Assembly (NCBI RefSeq): GCF_018881905.1
Contig: NZ_JACVPM010000002.1
Location: 496,001-560,000 of the forward strand
DNA: 64,000 bases
Direction of reading: 5' to 3'
Source: Polynucleobacter sp. MG-27-Goln-C1
GTDB taxonomy: Bacteria > Pseudomonadota > Gammaproteobacteria > Burkholderiales > Burkholderiaceae
Shown here in pieces: positions 21,130-33,649 of the stretch; within the stretch, counting starts at the first letter, position 1, and each line of letters starts with the position of its first letter. A model generated the notes under the pieces. It did not search any database, was not told the origin of the DNA, and worked only from the letters and a program-made list of their open reading frames with translations. Position numbers and translations under genes: made by a program.

Positions 21130-21354
21130 ATGAGCGAAGCGCACGGCAGCCTAATTAAGTCCCCCAAACAACTCATCATCATGGTGTTCCTCAGCTTTTT
21201 TGTACCCTTGATTGTTATTTTGTTGTTAATGGTGTTTGTAAACAATGGCAAGCGCGCAGATTCAGAAGCTTCTGCTGAGCAGCTGATTAAGCCAGTGGCT
21301 CAATTGAATGTTCAAGAGAGTCCTGCTCCTAGCGACGCGCAAGCTGCCAAGTAA
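21130..21354 (+). CDS. 74-residue single-span membrane protein, cytochrome-c-anchor-like
   Basis: A small protein with a short polar N-terminus (MSEAHGSLIKSPKQ), one membrane helix (about residues 15-37) and a hydrophilic, Ala/Ser/Glu-rich tail. The N-terminus resembles the membrane anchor of Burkholderiales c5-type cytochromes, but there is no CxxCH haem site here or in any frame before the terminator that follows. A perfect TATAAT lies at 21080-21085 without a convincing -35. It is divergent from tRNA-Arg and convergent with rsmI. Function unknown. Confidence 0.7.
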   Translation: MSEAHGSLIKSPKQLIIMVFLSFFVPLIVILLLMVFVNNGKRADSEASAEQLIKPVAQLNVQESPAPSDAQAAK

Positions 21355-21372
21355 ACATTTGGTATGACTCTG

Positions 21373-21398
21373 AAAGCTGGCTATACGCCAGCTTTTTT
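21373..21398 (+). terminator. terminator between the 74-residue gene and rsmI, probably bidirectional
   Basis: AAAGCTGGC and GCCAGCTTT form a 9-bp stem with a TATAC loop and a T tract to 21398. The rsmI stop codon (complement of 21397-21399) is at the end of this tract, so the hairpin may serve both convergent genes. Confidence 0.8.
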
Positions 21399-22302
21399 AT
21401 TGCTCTTTGTTTTGCCCTTTTGCATCTAGCGCGGCTTGATAGGCATCTTTTTTGCTGAGTCCAAGTGTTTGAGCAAGCACGGCAGCAATTTCTTTGCTGC
21501 CTAAATATGGACTTAATGCGTTAGCCCAAAGCAATAGTGTTGAATGCTCTGGAGCCTCATCAGCATTAGCTTGGCGACCAGCTATCAAAACAATAAATTC
21601 ACCTTTAAGGCTCTCCGCATTCTCAAGCCACTCTGGAATATCGGCTGCTGTCAGCGTCACCAGTTGTTCAAATTTCTTAGTGAGCTCCCTGCCAACCAGA
21701 ACTTGTCGCTCAGGCTCTAGTTCTTTGCTTAACGTGGTCAGCGTCTCGCGTATCTGATGTGGCGATTCAAAAAAGATGCTCGTTTTTGAATTACTTCGAA
21801 TATCTTGTATCAGTGCAGAGCGTTCTTTAGCCTTATTGGGCCAAAAGCCAAGAAACTGAAAGCGCCCTTCGGATGGCAACATAACCGAACCACTTGCAGA
21901 AATAGCGGACGAAACCGCACTGGGGCCGGGGATGGGAATAATTCGAAAGCCTGCCTTTTGAACGGCATTCACTAGACGTGCGCCTGGATCGGAAACGCCT
22001 GGCGTGCCCGCATCTGAGATATAGGCCCAGCGTTCATTTTGGGAGAGATGTTGAATGATGTTTTGTGCGCCTGCAATTTCATTGTGCTCATGCAAGGCAA
22101 CACATTTCTTATGAATGCCAAAGTGCTGCAGCAGGGGCGCGCTATGTCTGGTGTCTTCACAGGCAATCGCATCTACGATGTTAAGGACGTGTAGCGCACG
22201 CAAGGTAATGTCTCCCATATTGCCAATTGGGGTGGCAACCATATATAGGGCCCCAGTAGGCAGATCCTGCTGTTTTAAAAAGTCAAAGGAGCTTAATTCC
22301 AT
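21397..22302 (-). CDS. rsmI: 16S rRNA (cytidine-1402-2'-O)-methyltransferase RsmI
   Basis: SAM-dependent methyltransferase of the tetrapyrrole-methylase fold that methylates the ribose of C1402 at the ribosomal P site. It has 301 residues. The family N-terminal signature LYMVATPIGNMGDITLRAL is intact, followed by CEDTRHSAPLL and SDAGTPGVSDPGARLV. The ATG at 22302 is chosen because the conserved domain begins soon after; the open frame continues upstream to 22602 but that part has no family similarity and overlaps the diaA start. Divergent from diaA, as part of a rearranged yraL-diaA-dolP neighbourhood. Confidence 0.94.
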   Translation of the reverse strand: MELSSFDFLKQQDLPTGALYMVATPIGNMGDITLRALHVLNIVDAIACEDTRHSAPLLQHFGIHKKCVALHEHNEIAGAQNIIQHLSQNERWAYISDAGTPGVSDPGARLVNAVQKAGFRIIPIPGPSAVSSAISASGSVMLPSEGRFQFLGFWPNKAKERSALIQDIRSNSKTSIFFESPHQIRETLTTLSKELEPERQVLVGRELTKKFEQLVTLTAADIPEWLENAESLKGEFIVLIAGRQANADEAPEHSTLLLWANALSPYLGSKEIAAVLAQTLGLSKKDAYQAALDAKGQNKEQ

Positions 22303-22409
22303 GGGGGCAATCTTTTGCGAAAGAGATATTAATAAGTAAGAGAATACGTCCCTTTTGAATTCATGGGCAGTGCCGACATTCTGCCTGTGGTTTGGCGCAT
22401 AATAATGTG

Positions 22410-23012
22410 ATGGATAAAGATACCCTCGAACGTTTGCGCGCTCGCGCATCCCAACATTTCTTAGACAGCATTGCCGTAAAGCAAGAGGCTGAAAAAATAC
22501 TGCCCGAACAAGTTGCTCATGGCATCGTTGCGATGACGGATTGTTTGCGCTCTGGTGGAAAGGTGATGGCCTGCGGTAATGGCGGATCTGCTGCTGATGC
22601 ACAACATTTTGCTGCTGAGCTCATTGGCCGTTTTGAAAGAGAGCGCCAAGAATTGGCCGCCATTGCTCTGACTACGGACACATCTATTTTGACGGCGGTA
22701 GGAAATGACTACAGCTATGACGAGATCTTTAGTAAACAAGTGCGCGGCCTTGGAAAAAAAGGCGATATCTTGATTGGAATATCCACTTCAGGAAATTCAA
22801 AAAACGTAGTGAAGGCCATCGAGGCTGCAAAAAAAATGGGGATCAAAATTATTGCCCTGACCGGTAATGGCGGCGGAAAAATTGCTAGCTTATTGGATGC
22901 TGATGATATTCATCTGTGTGCACCCTCTACTCGCACTGCTCGTATTCAAGAAACGCATTTAGTTTTGCTCCACGCCCTATGTGATGGCGTAGATCATCTT
23001 TTGCTTGACTAG
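22410..23012 (+). CDS. diaA: SIS-domain protein, DiaA / phosphoheptose isomerase family
   Basis: Single SIS domain of about 200 residues with the phosphosugar-binding signatures CGNGGSAADAQHFAAEL and GISTSGNSKNVVKA. In E. coli the paralogues are GmhA (lipopolysaccharide heptose synthesis) and DiaA (a DnaA-binding initiation factor). The gene order rsmI, this gene, BON lipoprotein matches yraL-diaA-dolP, which favours DiaA. Sequence alone cannot exclude isomerase activity. The ATG at 22410 is taken as start; GTG at 22407 or TTG at 22392 are alternatives. The next gene is 30 bases downstream. Confidence 0.82.
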   Translation: MDKDTLERLRARASQHFLDSIAVKQEAEKILPEQVAHGIVAMTDCLRSGGKVMACGNGGSAADAQHFAAELIGRFERERQELAAIALTTDTSILTAVGNDYSYDEIFSKQVRGLGKKGDILIGISTSGNSKNVVKAIEAAKKMGIKIIALTGNGGGKIASLLDADDIHLCAPSTRTARIQETHLVLLHALCDGVDHLLLD

Positions 23013-23042
23013 GGATTTGTCATTTAATAAAGGTATTTCGAT

Positions 23043-23702
23043 ATGCGCATTAATTTATTGAGCAAGATGTTAGCTATTTTTACTGCTAGCGCACTCCTAT
23101 CCTCCTGTGCAGTGATAGCTGTGGGCGGTGTTGCGGCCGGGACCATCGGAACAATAGCTGTTATGGCAGATCGCCGACCCCCAGCAGTTCAGGCAATAGA
23201 TAAGGGGATCGGGCTGGAGGTAGAGAATGCTTTAGATAAGAGGTTTGGAGATAGTGCTCACATTAATGTGACGTCTTTCAATCAAAAAGTATTGCTGACT
23301 GGCGAAGTTAAGGATGCGAGCATTAAAGAGCAAGCTGGTGCCTATGCAAAAGCAAATAAGAATGTTCGCTCTGTGTTTAATGAATTAGTCGTTGGGCCAA
23401 ACAGCACTTACACTGCTCGCGCTAATGATTCTTATCTCGAATCCAAAATCAAAACACAAATGATTTTCACGGATAAGTTGCCGTCGAATTCAATGGCGAT
23501 TGTTGCTGAAGGTAGCAGTGTTTATTTGATGGGAATTTTGACTCAGAATGAAGCGGCGATTGCTAAGAAGGTAGCGAGCAATGCTGACGGTGTAAAAGAC
23601 GTCTACGCCTACTTCGACATTATTTCTGAGGCAGAAAAAACGCGCCTAGAGAAACAAGGTAAGGCAGATGAGTCACAGCCCAACTCAATGCCTAAGCAGT
23701 AA
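23043..23702 (+). CDS. dolP: BON-domain outer-membrane lipoprotein, DolP (YraP) like
   Basis: A 219-residue lipoprotein with a signal peptide and the lipobox LSSC, Cys22 being the acylated residue. Two BON domains follow, roughly residues 48-118 and 125-195, then a short hydrophilic tail. In E. coli DolP associates with the inner face of the outer membrane and supports outer-membrane integrity. Co-directional with diaA, as in E. coli, so orthology is likely. The cytochrome c gene starts 23 bases after it. Confidence 0.88.
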   Translation: MRINLLSKMLAIFTASALLSSCAVIAVGGVAAGTIGTIAVMADRRPPAVQAIDKGIGLEVENALDKRFGDSAHINVTSFNQKVLLTGEVKDASIKEQAGAYAKANKNVRSVFNELVVGPNSTYTARANDSYLESKIKTQMIFTDKLPSNSMAIVAEGSSVYLMGILTQNEAAIAKKVASNADGVKDVYAYFDIISEAEKTRLEKQGKADESQPNSMPKQ

Positions 23703-23725
23703 AGTTATTTAATGGCAGGTGAGCA

Positions 23726-24079
23726 ATGAATTTCTTTGAACAACAACTGAAATATTTTTTGCTTGCCGCCCTCTTTTTACTTTGCTCTATAAGAGTGCAA
23801 GCCGCTACTGATGATACAAAAGCCGCCGCACTTGCAAAACAAAACGCTTGCCTGGGATGCCATGCTGTTGATAAAAAAGTTGTGGGACCTAGCTTTCAGG
23901 CTGTTGCAAAAAAATATGCAACGGATCCTACTGCAAGCGCATTTCTAAAAAATAAAATCCTAAAGGGCGGCTCTGGATCATGGGGAGTTGTGCCAATGCC
24001 TGCAAATACGAAGTTAAGCGACACTGATGTGTCCTTGCTTACTAGCTGGATTTTGCGTGGAGCGCCCGCAACAAATTAA
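23726..24079 (+). CDS. periplasmic class I cytochrome c
   Basis: A 117-residue small cytochrome with a signal peptide (cleavage probably after VQA, residue 26). The haem attachment site CLGCH has Cys42, Cys45 and axial His46. Met91 in VVPMPAN is the probable sixth ligand, giving a c551/c552-like electron carrier of about 90 mature residues. It follows the BON lipoprotein by 23 bases and may be co-transcribed with diaA-dolP. Its partner enzymes are not identifiable here. The 3' end overlaps the convergent acetyltransferase gene by four bases. Confidence 0.9.
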   Translation: MNFFEQQLKYFLLAALFLLCSIRVQAATDDTKAAALAKQNACLGCHAVDKKVVGPSFQAVAKKYATDPTASAFLKNKILKGGSGSWGVVPMPANTKLSDTDVSLLTSWILRGAPATN

Positions 24080-24735
24080 GTGGGACGCACAACTGGTTTG
24101 CCAAGCAACCAAGACCACGCATCACTTGAACGCTTAAAGTTTTCCTTAAGCGCATAGTCAAAGTCAGCCCATTGTTCATTGGCTGCTTCTTCCACAATCG
24201 TTGCAGGATTTGCCGGCGGTAATTTTAAGTACGCATCAGCATCTCCATAAGCGTATTCAACGCGCATGCCGGCCTTTTGAGCCAGATGCATCATGGCTCT
24301 ATTGTTCGCCAAGCAATGAACAAATAGGGTTTCAATGCGGGTATTACGTGAGTGCACAGAGGCGCGCGCTAATAAAGCTGTACCAATGCCCTGACCACGG
24401 CCATCAGGCAGTACAGAAACTCCAAACTCAGCAGCCTGTGGCTGGCCCTTAGTTTTTGGCAAATACGCCAAATGCGCCATACCAATAAGCTTTAGTTGGG
24501 AGTCAAAGCTACCAAATACCTTATCTCTATTGAAATCTAGGCCTTCTACGTAGTGATGAATTACCTCATCAGGTGTTTGTGTGCCAAAACGGAGACGACG
24601 ATCCTCTTCGTTTAAGAGTAAAAGATGGCCGAGGATTTCATGCCTATGGCCCGCGTGTAGTTCGCGAACAGGGACAGCCAGGCTGGCCGTATATGGCTTG
24701 CTAGGTAAGTGACTGTTTGCTAATTTATTGTGCAT
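24076..24735 (-). CDS. GNAT-family N-acetyltransferase
   Basis: A 219-residue protein with one GNAT domain. The acetyl-CoA-binding motif A is visible as VSVLPDGRGQGIGTALLARA, followed by the NNRAMMHLAQKAGM segment (motif B). The first 40 residues and the C-terminal 50, which are Trp- and charge-rich, are extra to the core. The acetylated substrate is unknown. It is convergent with the cytochrome gene (4-base overlap) and its upstream side faces the rRNA operon control region. Confidence 0.85.
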   Translation of the reverse strand: MHNKLANSHLPSKPYTASLAVPVRELHAGHRHEILGHLLLLNEEDRRLRFGTQTPDEVIHHYVEGLDFNRDKVFGSFDSQLKLIGMAHLAYLPKTKGQPQAAEFGVSVLPDGRGQGIGTALLARASVHSRNTRIETLFVHCLANNRAMMHLAQKAGMRVEYAYGDADAYLKLPPANPATIVEEAANEQWADFDYALKENFKRSSDAWSWLLGKPVVRPT

Positions 24736-25228
24736 AGCAATATGTTAGCAGAAATCAGCGGAAATAACAGGGTTTTCCCTAGGTATGTGGTTTTGTAGAA
24801 ATAAAGCCAGCCGAAAGCCAAAAAATGGGGTGACTAACCCCCTATTTCTCAGCCGTACCCATAAAAATCCGAATATTTTGAAAAAAAGTGAAAATTATTT
24901 TTAATCTGTAACCTATTGTTTTTAATGGTTTTATTTGAAAAGTAAGAAAAAACTTCGCTTATTTGAAGAAAAAGACTGCGAAAGGTGTTGACAGACCCAA
25001 ATGAGTAGGATAAAGTCTCATCTCTCTGCTGAATGTTTTTAAGAAATACGAAACAAGTCAGCCCTCTTTAAAAATTAGTCAACCGATAATTGTGGGTACT
25101 AAGTGAAAGCATCAAGTCCTTCGGGACAGATGTAAATAAATAGTACTCATAGACAGTAAAAAGATTTGGTTTTATTACCAAGTCAATTTCTTGAATGAGT
25201 GCGACGATCCGCAAGGATCACAGGAATT
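24736..25228 (+). promoter_or_regulatory. rRNA operon control region and 16S leader
   Basis: This 493-base stretch has no supported gene. It is AT-rich (A/T tracts around 24885-24970 could act as an UP element). The core promoter is TTGACA (24988-24993), a 17-base spacer and TAAAGT (25011-25016). A boxA-like antitermination site, CCTCTTTAAAAA, is at 25063-25074. The remainder would be the 5' leader and processing region of the 16S precursor. Confidence 0.75.
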
Positions 25229-26764
<1,536 letters not shown>

Positions 26765-26818
26765 GAGAAAGATGCTGAATCCTAGTGCCCACACTTATCG
26801 GTTGACAATAAAAGCCAC

Positions 26819-26895
26819 GGGTCTGTAGCTCAGCTGGTTAGAGCACTGTGTTGATAACGCAGGGGTCGTAGGTTCAAGTCCTACCAGACCCACCA
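26819..26895 (+). tRNA. tRNA-Ile (anticodon GAT)
   Basis: A 77-nt cloverleaf in the 16S-23S spacer: acceptor GGGTCTG/CAGACCC, anticodon loop TTGATAA (GAT) on the stem CTGTG/CGCAG, encoded CCA. Confidence 0.98.
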
Positions 26896-26925
26896 CCAGC
26901 CAGAAACAAGACTTAGTGGGACGTT

Positions 26926-27001
26926 GGGGGATTAGCTCAGCTGGGAGAGCACCTGCTTTGCAAGCAGGGGGTCGTCGGTTCGATCCCGTCATCCTCCACC
27001 A
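26926..27001 (+). tRNA. tRNA-Ala (anticodon TGC)
   Basis: A 76-nt cloverleaf 30 bases after tRNA-Ile: acceptor GGGGGAT/ATCCTCC, anticodon loop TTTGCAA (TGC) on the stem CCTGC/GCAGG, encoded CCA. Confidence 0.98.
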
Positions 27002-27267
27002 TCATCTAAATGTCAAAACTAAGCGAAGACTTAATCGTTTAGTTTTGCCATTTATGGCTGTTCTTTAAAAATTTGAGTAAGCAAAGTGTCAAATGTTTCT
27101 TTGAGAGGACATTTGACAATGTAATAAGGGTAAAGATTGAATCATCAATCAGTAATACAAACGAGTTTTACCAAGTTCTTAACAAAGTACTTACAGTTTG
27201 GATTACGGCAAACATGTCAGAAGTAGAAGTAAACCTGTAACAGGTACTAGCAATGGTGCTCGTTATA
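27002..27267 (+). other. 16S-23S spacer, distal part, with boxA and processing stems
   Basis: No gene. A boxA-like TGTTCTTTAAAA is at 27059-27070. Inverted repeats include CAAAACTAAGCG/CGTTTAGTTTTG (about 27014-27047) and GTCAAATGT/ACATTTGAC (27088-27096 and 27109-27117). The last bases (27256-27275) pair over about 20 positions with 30134-30153 after the 23S gene, forming the RNase III-type processing stem. Confidence 0.7.
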
Positions 27268-30143
<2,876 letters not shown>

Positions 30144-30249
30144 TAACCAGCACTATTGTGTTGGATGTTTGCCAGATTTAATCTGCATCCTTAATTACAT
30201 GCTTACTCAAATAGAGTTGTTGATGATTTATCAGCAACTCGACCCTCTA

Positions 30250-30367
30250 CGCCCGGTGACCATAGCAAGTTGGAACCACTCCTTCCCATCCCGAACAGGA
30301 CAGTGAAACGACTTTACGCCGATGATAGTGCGGATTACCCGTGTGAAAGTAGGTAACTGCCGGGCAC
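30250..30367 (+). rRNA. rrf: 5S ribosomal RNA
   Basis: About 118 nt with the closing stem GCCCGG/CCGGGC. Typical 5S segments GACCATAGCAAGTTGGAACCAC and CCCATCCCGAACAGGACAGTGAAACG are read in order. End positions are approximate. Confidence 0.95.
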
Positions 30368-30374
30368 CAATGCG

Positions 30375-30406
30375 ACGCCCAGACCCTCTTAGGTCTGGGC
30401 GTTTTT
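30375..30406 (+). terminator. rRNA operon terminator
   Basis: ACGCCCAGACC and GGTCTGGGCGT form a perfect 11-bp stem with a CTCTTA loop, followed by TTTT. It closes the rRNA operon. Confidence 0.92.
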
Positions 30407-30437
30407 ACTTGTGCAAAGCGTTTTGAGGTTTAAGAGA

Positions 30438-30466
30438 TTGACATAAACTCCATTTGGAGTCAGAAT
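30438..30466 (+). promoter_or_regulatory. promoter of the tRNA-tuf operon
   Basis: A perfect -35 TTGACA (30438-30443), a 17-base spacer and CAGAAT (30461-30466, four of six). It lies between the rRNA terminator and tRNA-Tyr. Confidence 0.65.
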
Positions 30467-30477
30467 ATTGGGTTCGC

Positions 30478-30562
30478 GGAGGGGTGTCCGAGCGGCTAAA
30501 GGAGGCAGACTGTAAATCTGTTGGCTATGCCTACGTAGGTTCGAATCCTACCCCCTCCACCA
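30478..30562 (+). tRNA. tRNA-Tyr (anticodon GTA)
   Basis: An 85-nt class II tRNA with a long variable arm: acceptor GGAGGGG/CCCCTCC, anticodon loop CTGTAAA (GTA) on CAGA/TCTG, encoded CCA. Confidence 0.97.
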
Positions 30563-30567
30563 GATGT

Positions 30568-30641
30568 GCGGGATTAGTTTAATGGTAAAACAGCAGATTT
30601 CCAATCTTCGGTCAAGAGTTCGATTCTCTTATCCCGCTCCA
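30568..30641 (+). tRNA. tRNA-Gly (anticodon TCC)
   Basis: A 74-nt cloverleaf: acceptor GCGGGAT/ATCCCGC, anticodon loop TTTCCAA (TCC), T-arm GAGTTCGATTCTC, discriminator T and encoded CCA. It lies 5 bases after tRNA-Tyr. Confidence 0.96.
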
Positions 30642-30662
30642 GTATTAACAGTATTTGTATTT

Positions 30663-30737
<75 letters not shown>

Positions 30738-30787
30738 TGGCTTAGTAGTAATAATTTTAATTTCGTGTGTTGGTTTAAGAGTTAACT

Positions 30788-31996
30788 AAGGCAGACAAAA
30801 AAATGGCAAAAGAAAAGTTTGAGCGGACAAAACCGCACGTAAACGTTGGCACAATCGGTCACGTTGACCACGGTAAAACCACATTGACAGCAGCTATTGC
30901 AACCGTGCTTTCAAAAGCATTCGGTGGCGAAGCAAAAGCATACGATCAGATCGATGCTGCTCCAGAAGAAAAAGCACGCGGTATTACTATTAATACAGCA
31001 CACGTTGAGTATGAGACAGCGAATCGTCACTACGCTCACGTTGATTGCCCAGGACATGCTGACTACGTTAAGAACATGATTACTGGCGCTGCTCAGATGG
31101 ACGGCGCTATTTTGGTTTGCTCTGCAGCTGACGGCCCAATGCCACAAACTCGTGAGCACATCCTCTTGGCACGCCAAGTTGGTGTTCCATACATCATCGT
31201 ATTTTTGAACAAGTGCGACATGGTTGATGACGCTGAGTTGTTAGAGCTCGTAGAAATGGAAGTTCGTGAGCTTCTATCTAAGTACGACTTCCCAGGCGAT
31301 GACACACCAATCGTTCAAGGTTCTGCTAAGTTAGCTCTTGAAGGCGACGAAGGCCCATTGGGTAAAGAAGCCATCATGAAATTGGCTGAAGCATTAGATA
31401 CCTATATCCCAACTCCAGAGCGTGCTGTTGACGGTGCGTTCTTGATGCCAGTAGAGGACGTGTTCTCTATCTCCGGTCGCGGTACTGTTGTTACAGGCCG
31501 TATCGAGCGCGGTATCGTTAAAGTTGGTGAAGAGATTGAAATTATCGGTATCAAGCCAACACTCAAGACAACTTGTACTGGTGTTGAAATGTTCCGCAAA
31601 TTGCTCGACCAAGGTCAAGCAGGCGATAACGTTGGTATCTTGTTACGCGGTACAAAGCGTGAAGAAGTTGAGCGCGGCCAAGTATTGGCTAAGCCAGGTT
31701 CAATCACCCCACACACTCACTTTACAGCCGAGGTTTACATCTTGGGTAAAGATGAAGGTGGTCGTCATACTCCATTCTTTAACAACTATCGTCCACAGTT
31801 CTACTTCCGCACAACGGACGTAACTGGTTCAATCGAGTTGCCAAAAGACAAAGAAATGGTTATGCCTGGTGATAACGTCACAATTACCGTAAAACTCATC
31901 GCTCCTATCGCGATGGAAGAAGGTTTACGTTTTGCGATCCGTGAAGGTGGCCGTACTGTTGGCGCCGGCGTGGTTGCAAAGATTTTGGCTTAATAG
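30788..31996 (+). repeat. tuf repeat copy 1, about 1209 bp
   Basis: Same sequence and orientation as 47563-48771, from 15 bases before the start codon to 3 bases after the stop codon; flanks differ on both sides. Identity was judged from identical translations in several frames on both strands and from line-by-line spot checks. Confidence 0.93.
30803..31993 (+). CDS. tuf: translation elongation factor Tu (copy 1)
   Basis: GTPase that carries aminoacyl-tRNA to the ribosomal A site. It has 396 residues, standard length. G1 GHVDHGKT is at 19-26, with DCPGH (G3) and NKCD (G4) in the expected places, then the two beta-barrel domains. It follows tRNA-Thr and precedes tRNA-Trp, equivalent to E. coli tufB. 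The protein is identical to the second copy at 47578-48768, and the DNA of the two genes appears identical, which points to ongoing gene conversion. Confidence 0.99.
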   Translation: MAKEKFERTKPHVNVGTIGHVDHGKTTLTAAIATVLSKAFGGEAKAYDQIDAAPEEKARGITINTAHVEYETANRHYAHVDCPGHADYVKNMITGAAQMDGAILVCSAADGPMPQTREHILLARQVGVPYIIVFLNKCDMVDDAELLELVEMEVRELLSKYDFPGDDTPIVQGSAKLALEGDEGPLGKEAIMKLAEALDTYIPTPERAVDGAFLMPVEDVFSISGRGTVVTGRIERGIVKVGEEIEIIGIKPTLKTTCTGVEMFRKLLDQGQAGDNVGILLRGTKREEVERGQVLAKPGSITPHTHFTAEVYILGKDEGGRHTPFFNNYRPQFYFRTTDVTGSIELPKDKEMVMPGDNVTITVKLIAPIAMEEGLRFAIREGGRTVGAGVVAKILA

Positions 31997-32005
31997 TTTT
32001 AATAA

Positions 32006-32081
32006 AGGGGTGTAGCTCAATTGGCAGAGCGTTGGTCTCCAAAACCAAAGGTTGGGGGTTCGATGCCCTCCGCCCCTGCCA
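32006..32081 (+). tRNA. tRNA-Trp (anticodon CCA)
   Basis: A 76-nt cloverleaf: acceptor AGGGGTG/CGCCCCT, anticodon loop CTCCAAA (CCA) on TTGGT/ACCAA, discriminator G and encoded CCA. It lies between tuf and secE as in many proteobacteria. Confidence 0.97.
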
Positions 32082-32101
32082 CGATTTGAACTGAAAGTAA
32101 T

Positions 32102-32479
32102 ATGTCTCAACATACAGCAGGTCATTCTGAAGAAAAAAGCAGCTGGGTCTCCGGACTCGCTGCTTTAATCGTCGTTGCAGCGTTAGTTCTTTACTACACG
32201 CTAGCGGATCAATCTCTATTTCTTAGATTGGCTGTTTTGTTTGGCGGCATTGCTGCTGCAGTTTTGATTGTGGCGATTTCGCCTGATGGACGCCGTTTTA
32301 TCCATTACGCAAAAGATTCTTGGTATGAAGTAAAAAAGGTTGTTTGGCCGACTCGTAAAGAGACGACTCAAATGACTCTAGTCGTATTTGGCTTTGTTCT
32401 GATCATGTCCCTATTTTTGTGGTTTGCAGACAAATTAATTGAATGGCTAGTTTTTTCAGTCTTCCTAGGCTGGAAGTGA
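32102..32479 (+). CDS. secE: preprotein translocase subunit SecE
   Basis: Essential clamp subunit of the SecYEG channel. It has 125 residues in the three-span arrangement of proteobacterial SecE: hydrophobic segments near residues 18-34, 41-59 and 91-112. The conserved cytoplasmic amphipathic segment EVKKVVWPTRKET lies before the last span. It lies 20 bases after tRNA-Trp and 7 bases before nusG. Confidence 0.96.
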   Translation: MSQHTAGHSEEKSSWVSGLAALIVVAALVLYYTLADQSLFLRLAVLFGGIAAAVLIVAISPDGRRFIHYAKDSWYEVKKVVWPTRKETTQMTLVVFGFVLIMSLFLWFADKLIEWLVFSVFLGWK

Positions 32480-32486
32480 GTAAAAA

Positions 32487-33059
32487 ATGATTGATACTGA
32501 ATTGGTCTCAAATCCACAGGCTACTGGCAATATGCGCTGGTACGTTATTCATGCTTATTCAGGCATGGAAAAAAGCGTTAAAAGAGGCCTAGAAGAGCGC
32601 ATTGCACGCTCTGGAATGCCGGAAAAATTTGGCCGTATCTTGGTTCCATCCGAAGAGGTTGTAGAAATCAAGTCTGGCACTAAATCTGTATCTGAGCGTC
32701 GTTTCTTCCCAGGATATGTCCTGATTGAGATGGAAATGACGGATGAAAGCTGGCATTTGGTGAAAAACACACCAAAAGTGACTGGATTCGTTGGTGGTGT
32801 TCGTAACCGCCCAAGCCCGATTTCAACAGCAGAAGTATCCAAAATCATGGATCAAATGCAGGCCGGGGTTGATAAGCCTAAGCCTAAGACCTTATTTGAG
32901 GTCGGTGAGATCGTGCGAGTTAAAGAAGGTCCATTTGTTGACTTCAACGGCAATATTGAAGAAGTTAACTATGAGAAGTCAAGATTGCGCGTTTCTGTTA
33001 CAATTTTTGGCCGCGGTACCCCAGTTGAGCTGGAGTTCGGGCAAGTAGAAAAGATGTAA
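32487..33059 (+). CDS. nusG: transcription termination/antitermination factor NusG
   Basis: Binds RNA polymerase and links it to Rho or to ribosomal S10. It has 190 residues: an NGN domain (starting at about residue 12, [20 protein letters not shown]) and a C-terminal KOW domain with [19 protein letters not shown]. Follows secE by 7 bases. A clear terminator-like hairpin begins at the stop codon. Confidence 0.98.
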   Translation: MIDTELVSNPQATGNMRWYVIHAYSGMEKSVKRGLEERIARSGMPEKFGRILVPSEEVVEIKSGTKSVSERRFFPGYVLIEMEMTDESWHLVKNTPKVTGFVGGVRNRPSPISTAEVSKIMDQMQAGVDKPKPKTLFEVGEIVRVKEGPFVDFNGNIEEVNYEKSRLRVSVTIFGRGTPVELEFGQVEKM

Positions 33060-33084
33060 AAAACACCCTATTTAAGGGTGTTTT
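33060..33084 (+). terminator. terminator after nusG
   Basis: AAAACACCCT and AGGGTGTTTT form a 10-bp stem with an ATTTA loop; the 3' arm supplies four T. It separates secE-nusG from the ribosomal-protein genes that follow. Positions 33085-33215 would then hold the rplK promoter and leader, but no convincing promoter was seen there. Confidence 0.7.
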
Positions 33085-33215
33085 GTAGCAAAAAGTAGTG
33101 GTTTTAAGTGGTTAGCAATAACCGAGGAGCGGATCTAGATAGCCAAAAACTAGTGAAGCGTTTACTCAACAGCGGTCTTTCCTAATGAGGATAGGCGCGC
33201 TTTTAGGAGCAATCA

Positions 33216-33647
33216 ATGGCAAAGAAGATCATTGGCTTTATCAAGCTGCAGATCCCTGCAGGTAAAGCAAATCCATCACCTCCCGTAGGTCCAGCATTGG
33301 GTCAACGCGGCCTCAATATTATGGAATTCTGTAAGGCGTTTAATGCTCAAACTCAGAGCATGGAACCTGGCCTTCCAATTCCTGTCGTGATTACAGCGTT
33401 TGCTGATAAGAGCTTCACTTTCATCATGAAGACTCCTCCAGCAACCATCATGATTAAAAAGGCTGCAAAGATCCAAAAAGGATCACCACGTCCGCATACC
33501 GATAAGGTAGGAAAAATTACACGTGCTCAAGCAGAAGAAATTGCTAAAGCAAAAATGCCAGATTTGACAGCTGCTGATATGGATGCTGCTGTAAGAACAA
33601 TCGCTGGTAGCGCCCGTTCAATGGGCATCACAGTGGAAGGTCTCTAA
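33216..33647 (+). CDS. rplK: 50S ribosomal protein L11
   Basis: Binds the GTPase-centre 23S rRNA region and supports factor function and the stringent response. It has 143 residues. The N-terminus [20 protein letters not shown] and the Pro-rich [20 protein letters not shown] are diagnostic; the C-terminal RNA-binding domain ends [10 protein letters not shown]. An AGGAG site is upstream. rplA starts two bases after the stop; L1 usually represses both from a site in the leader. Confidence 0.98.
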   Translation: MAKKIIGFIKLQIPAGKANPSPPVGPALGQRGLNIMEFCKAFNAQTQSMEPGLPIPVVITAFADKSFTFIMKTPPATIMIKKAAKIQKGSPRPHTDKVGKITRAQAEEIAKAKMPDLTAADMDAAVRTIAGSARSMGITVEGL

Positions 33648-33649
33648 TC

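Noticed and set aside
22303-22602. N-terminal extension of rsmI by about 100 residues
   Set aside because: The extension has no RsmI similarity, overlaps the start of diaA on the other strand, and the conserved N-terminus begins right after the ATG at 22302.
24826-24845. GGGGT/ACCCC repeat in the gap before the rRNA operon as the acetyltransferase promoter or a terminator
   Set aside because: Only a 5-bp stem without a T run; no adjacent gene ends there.
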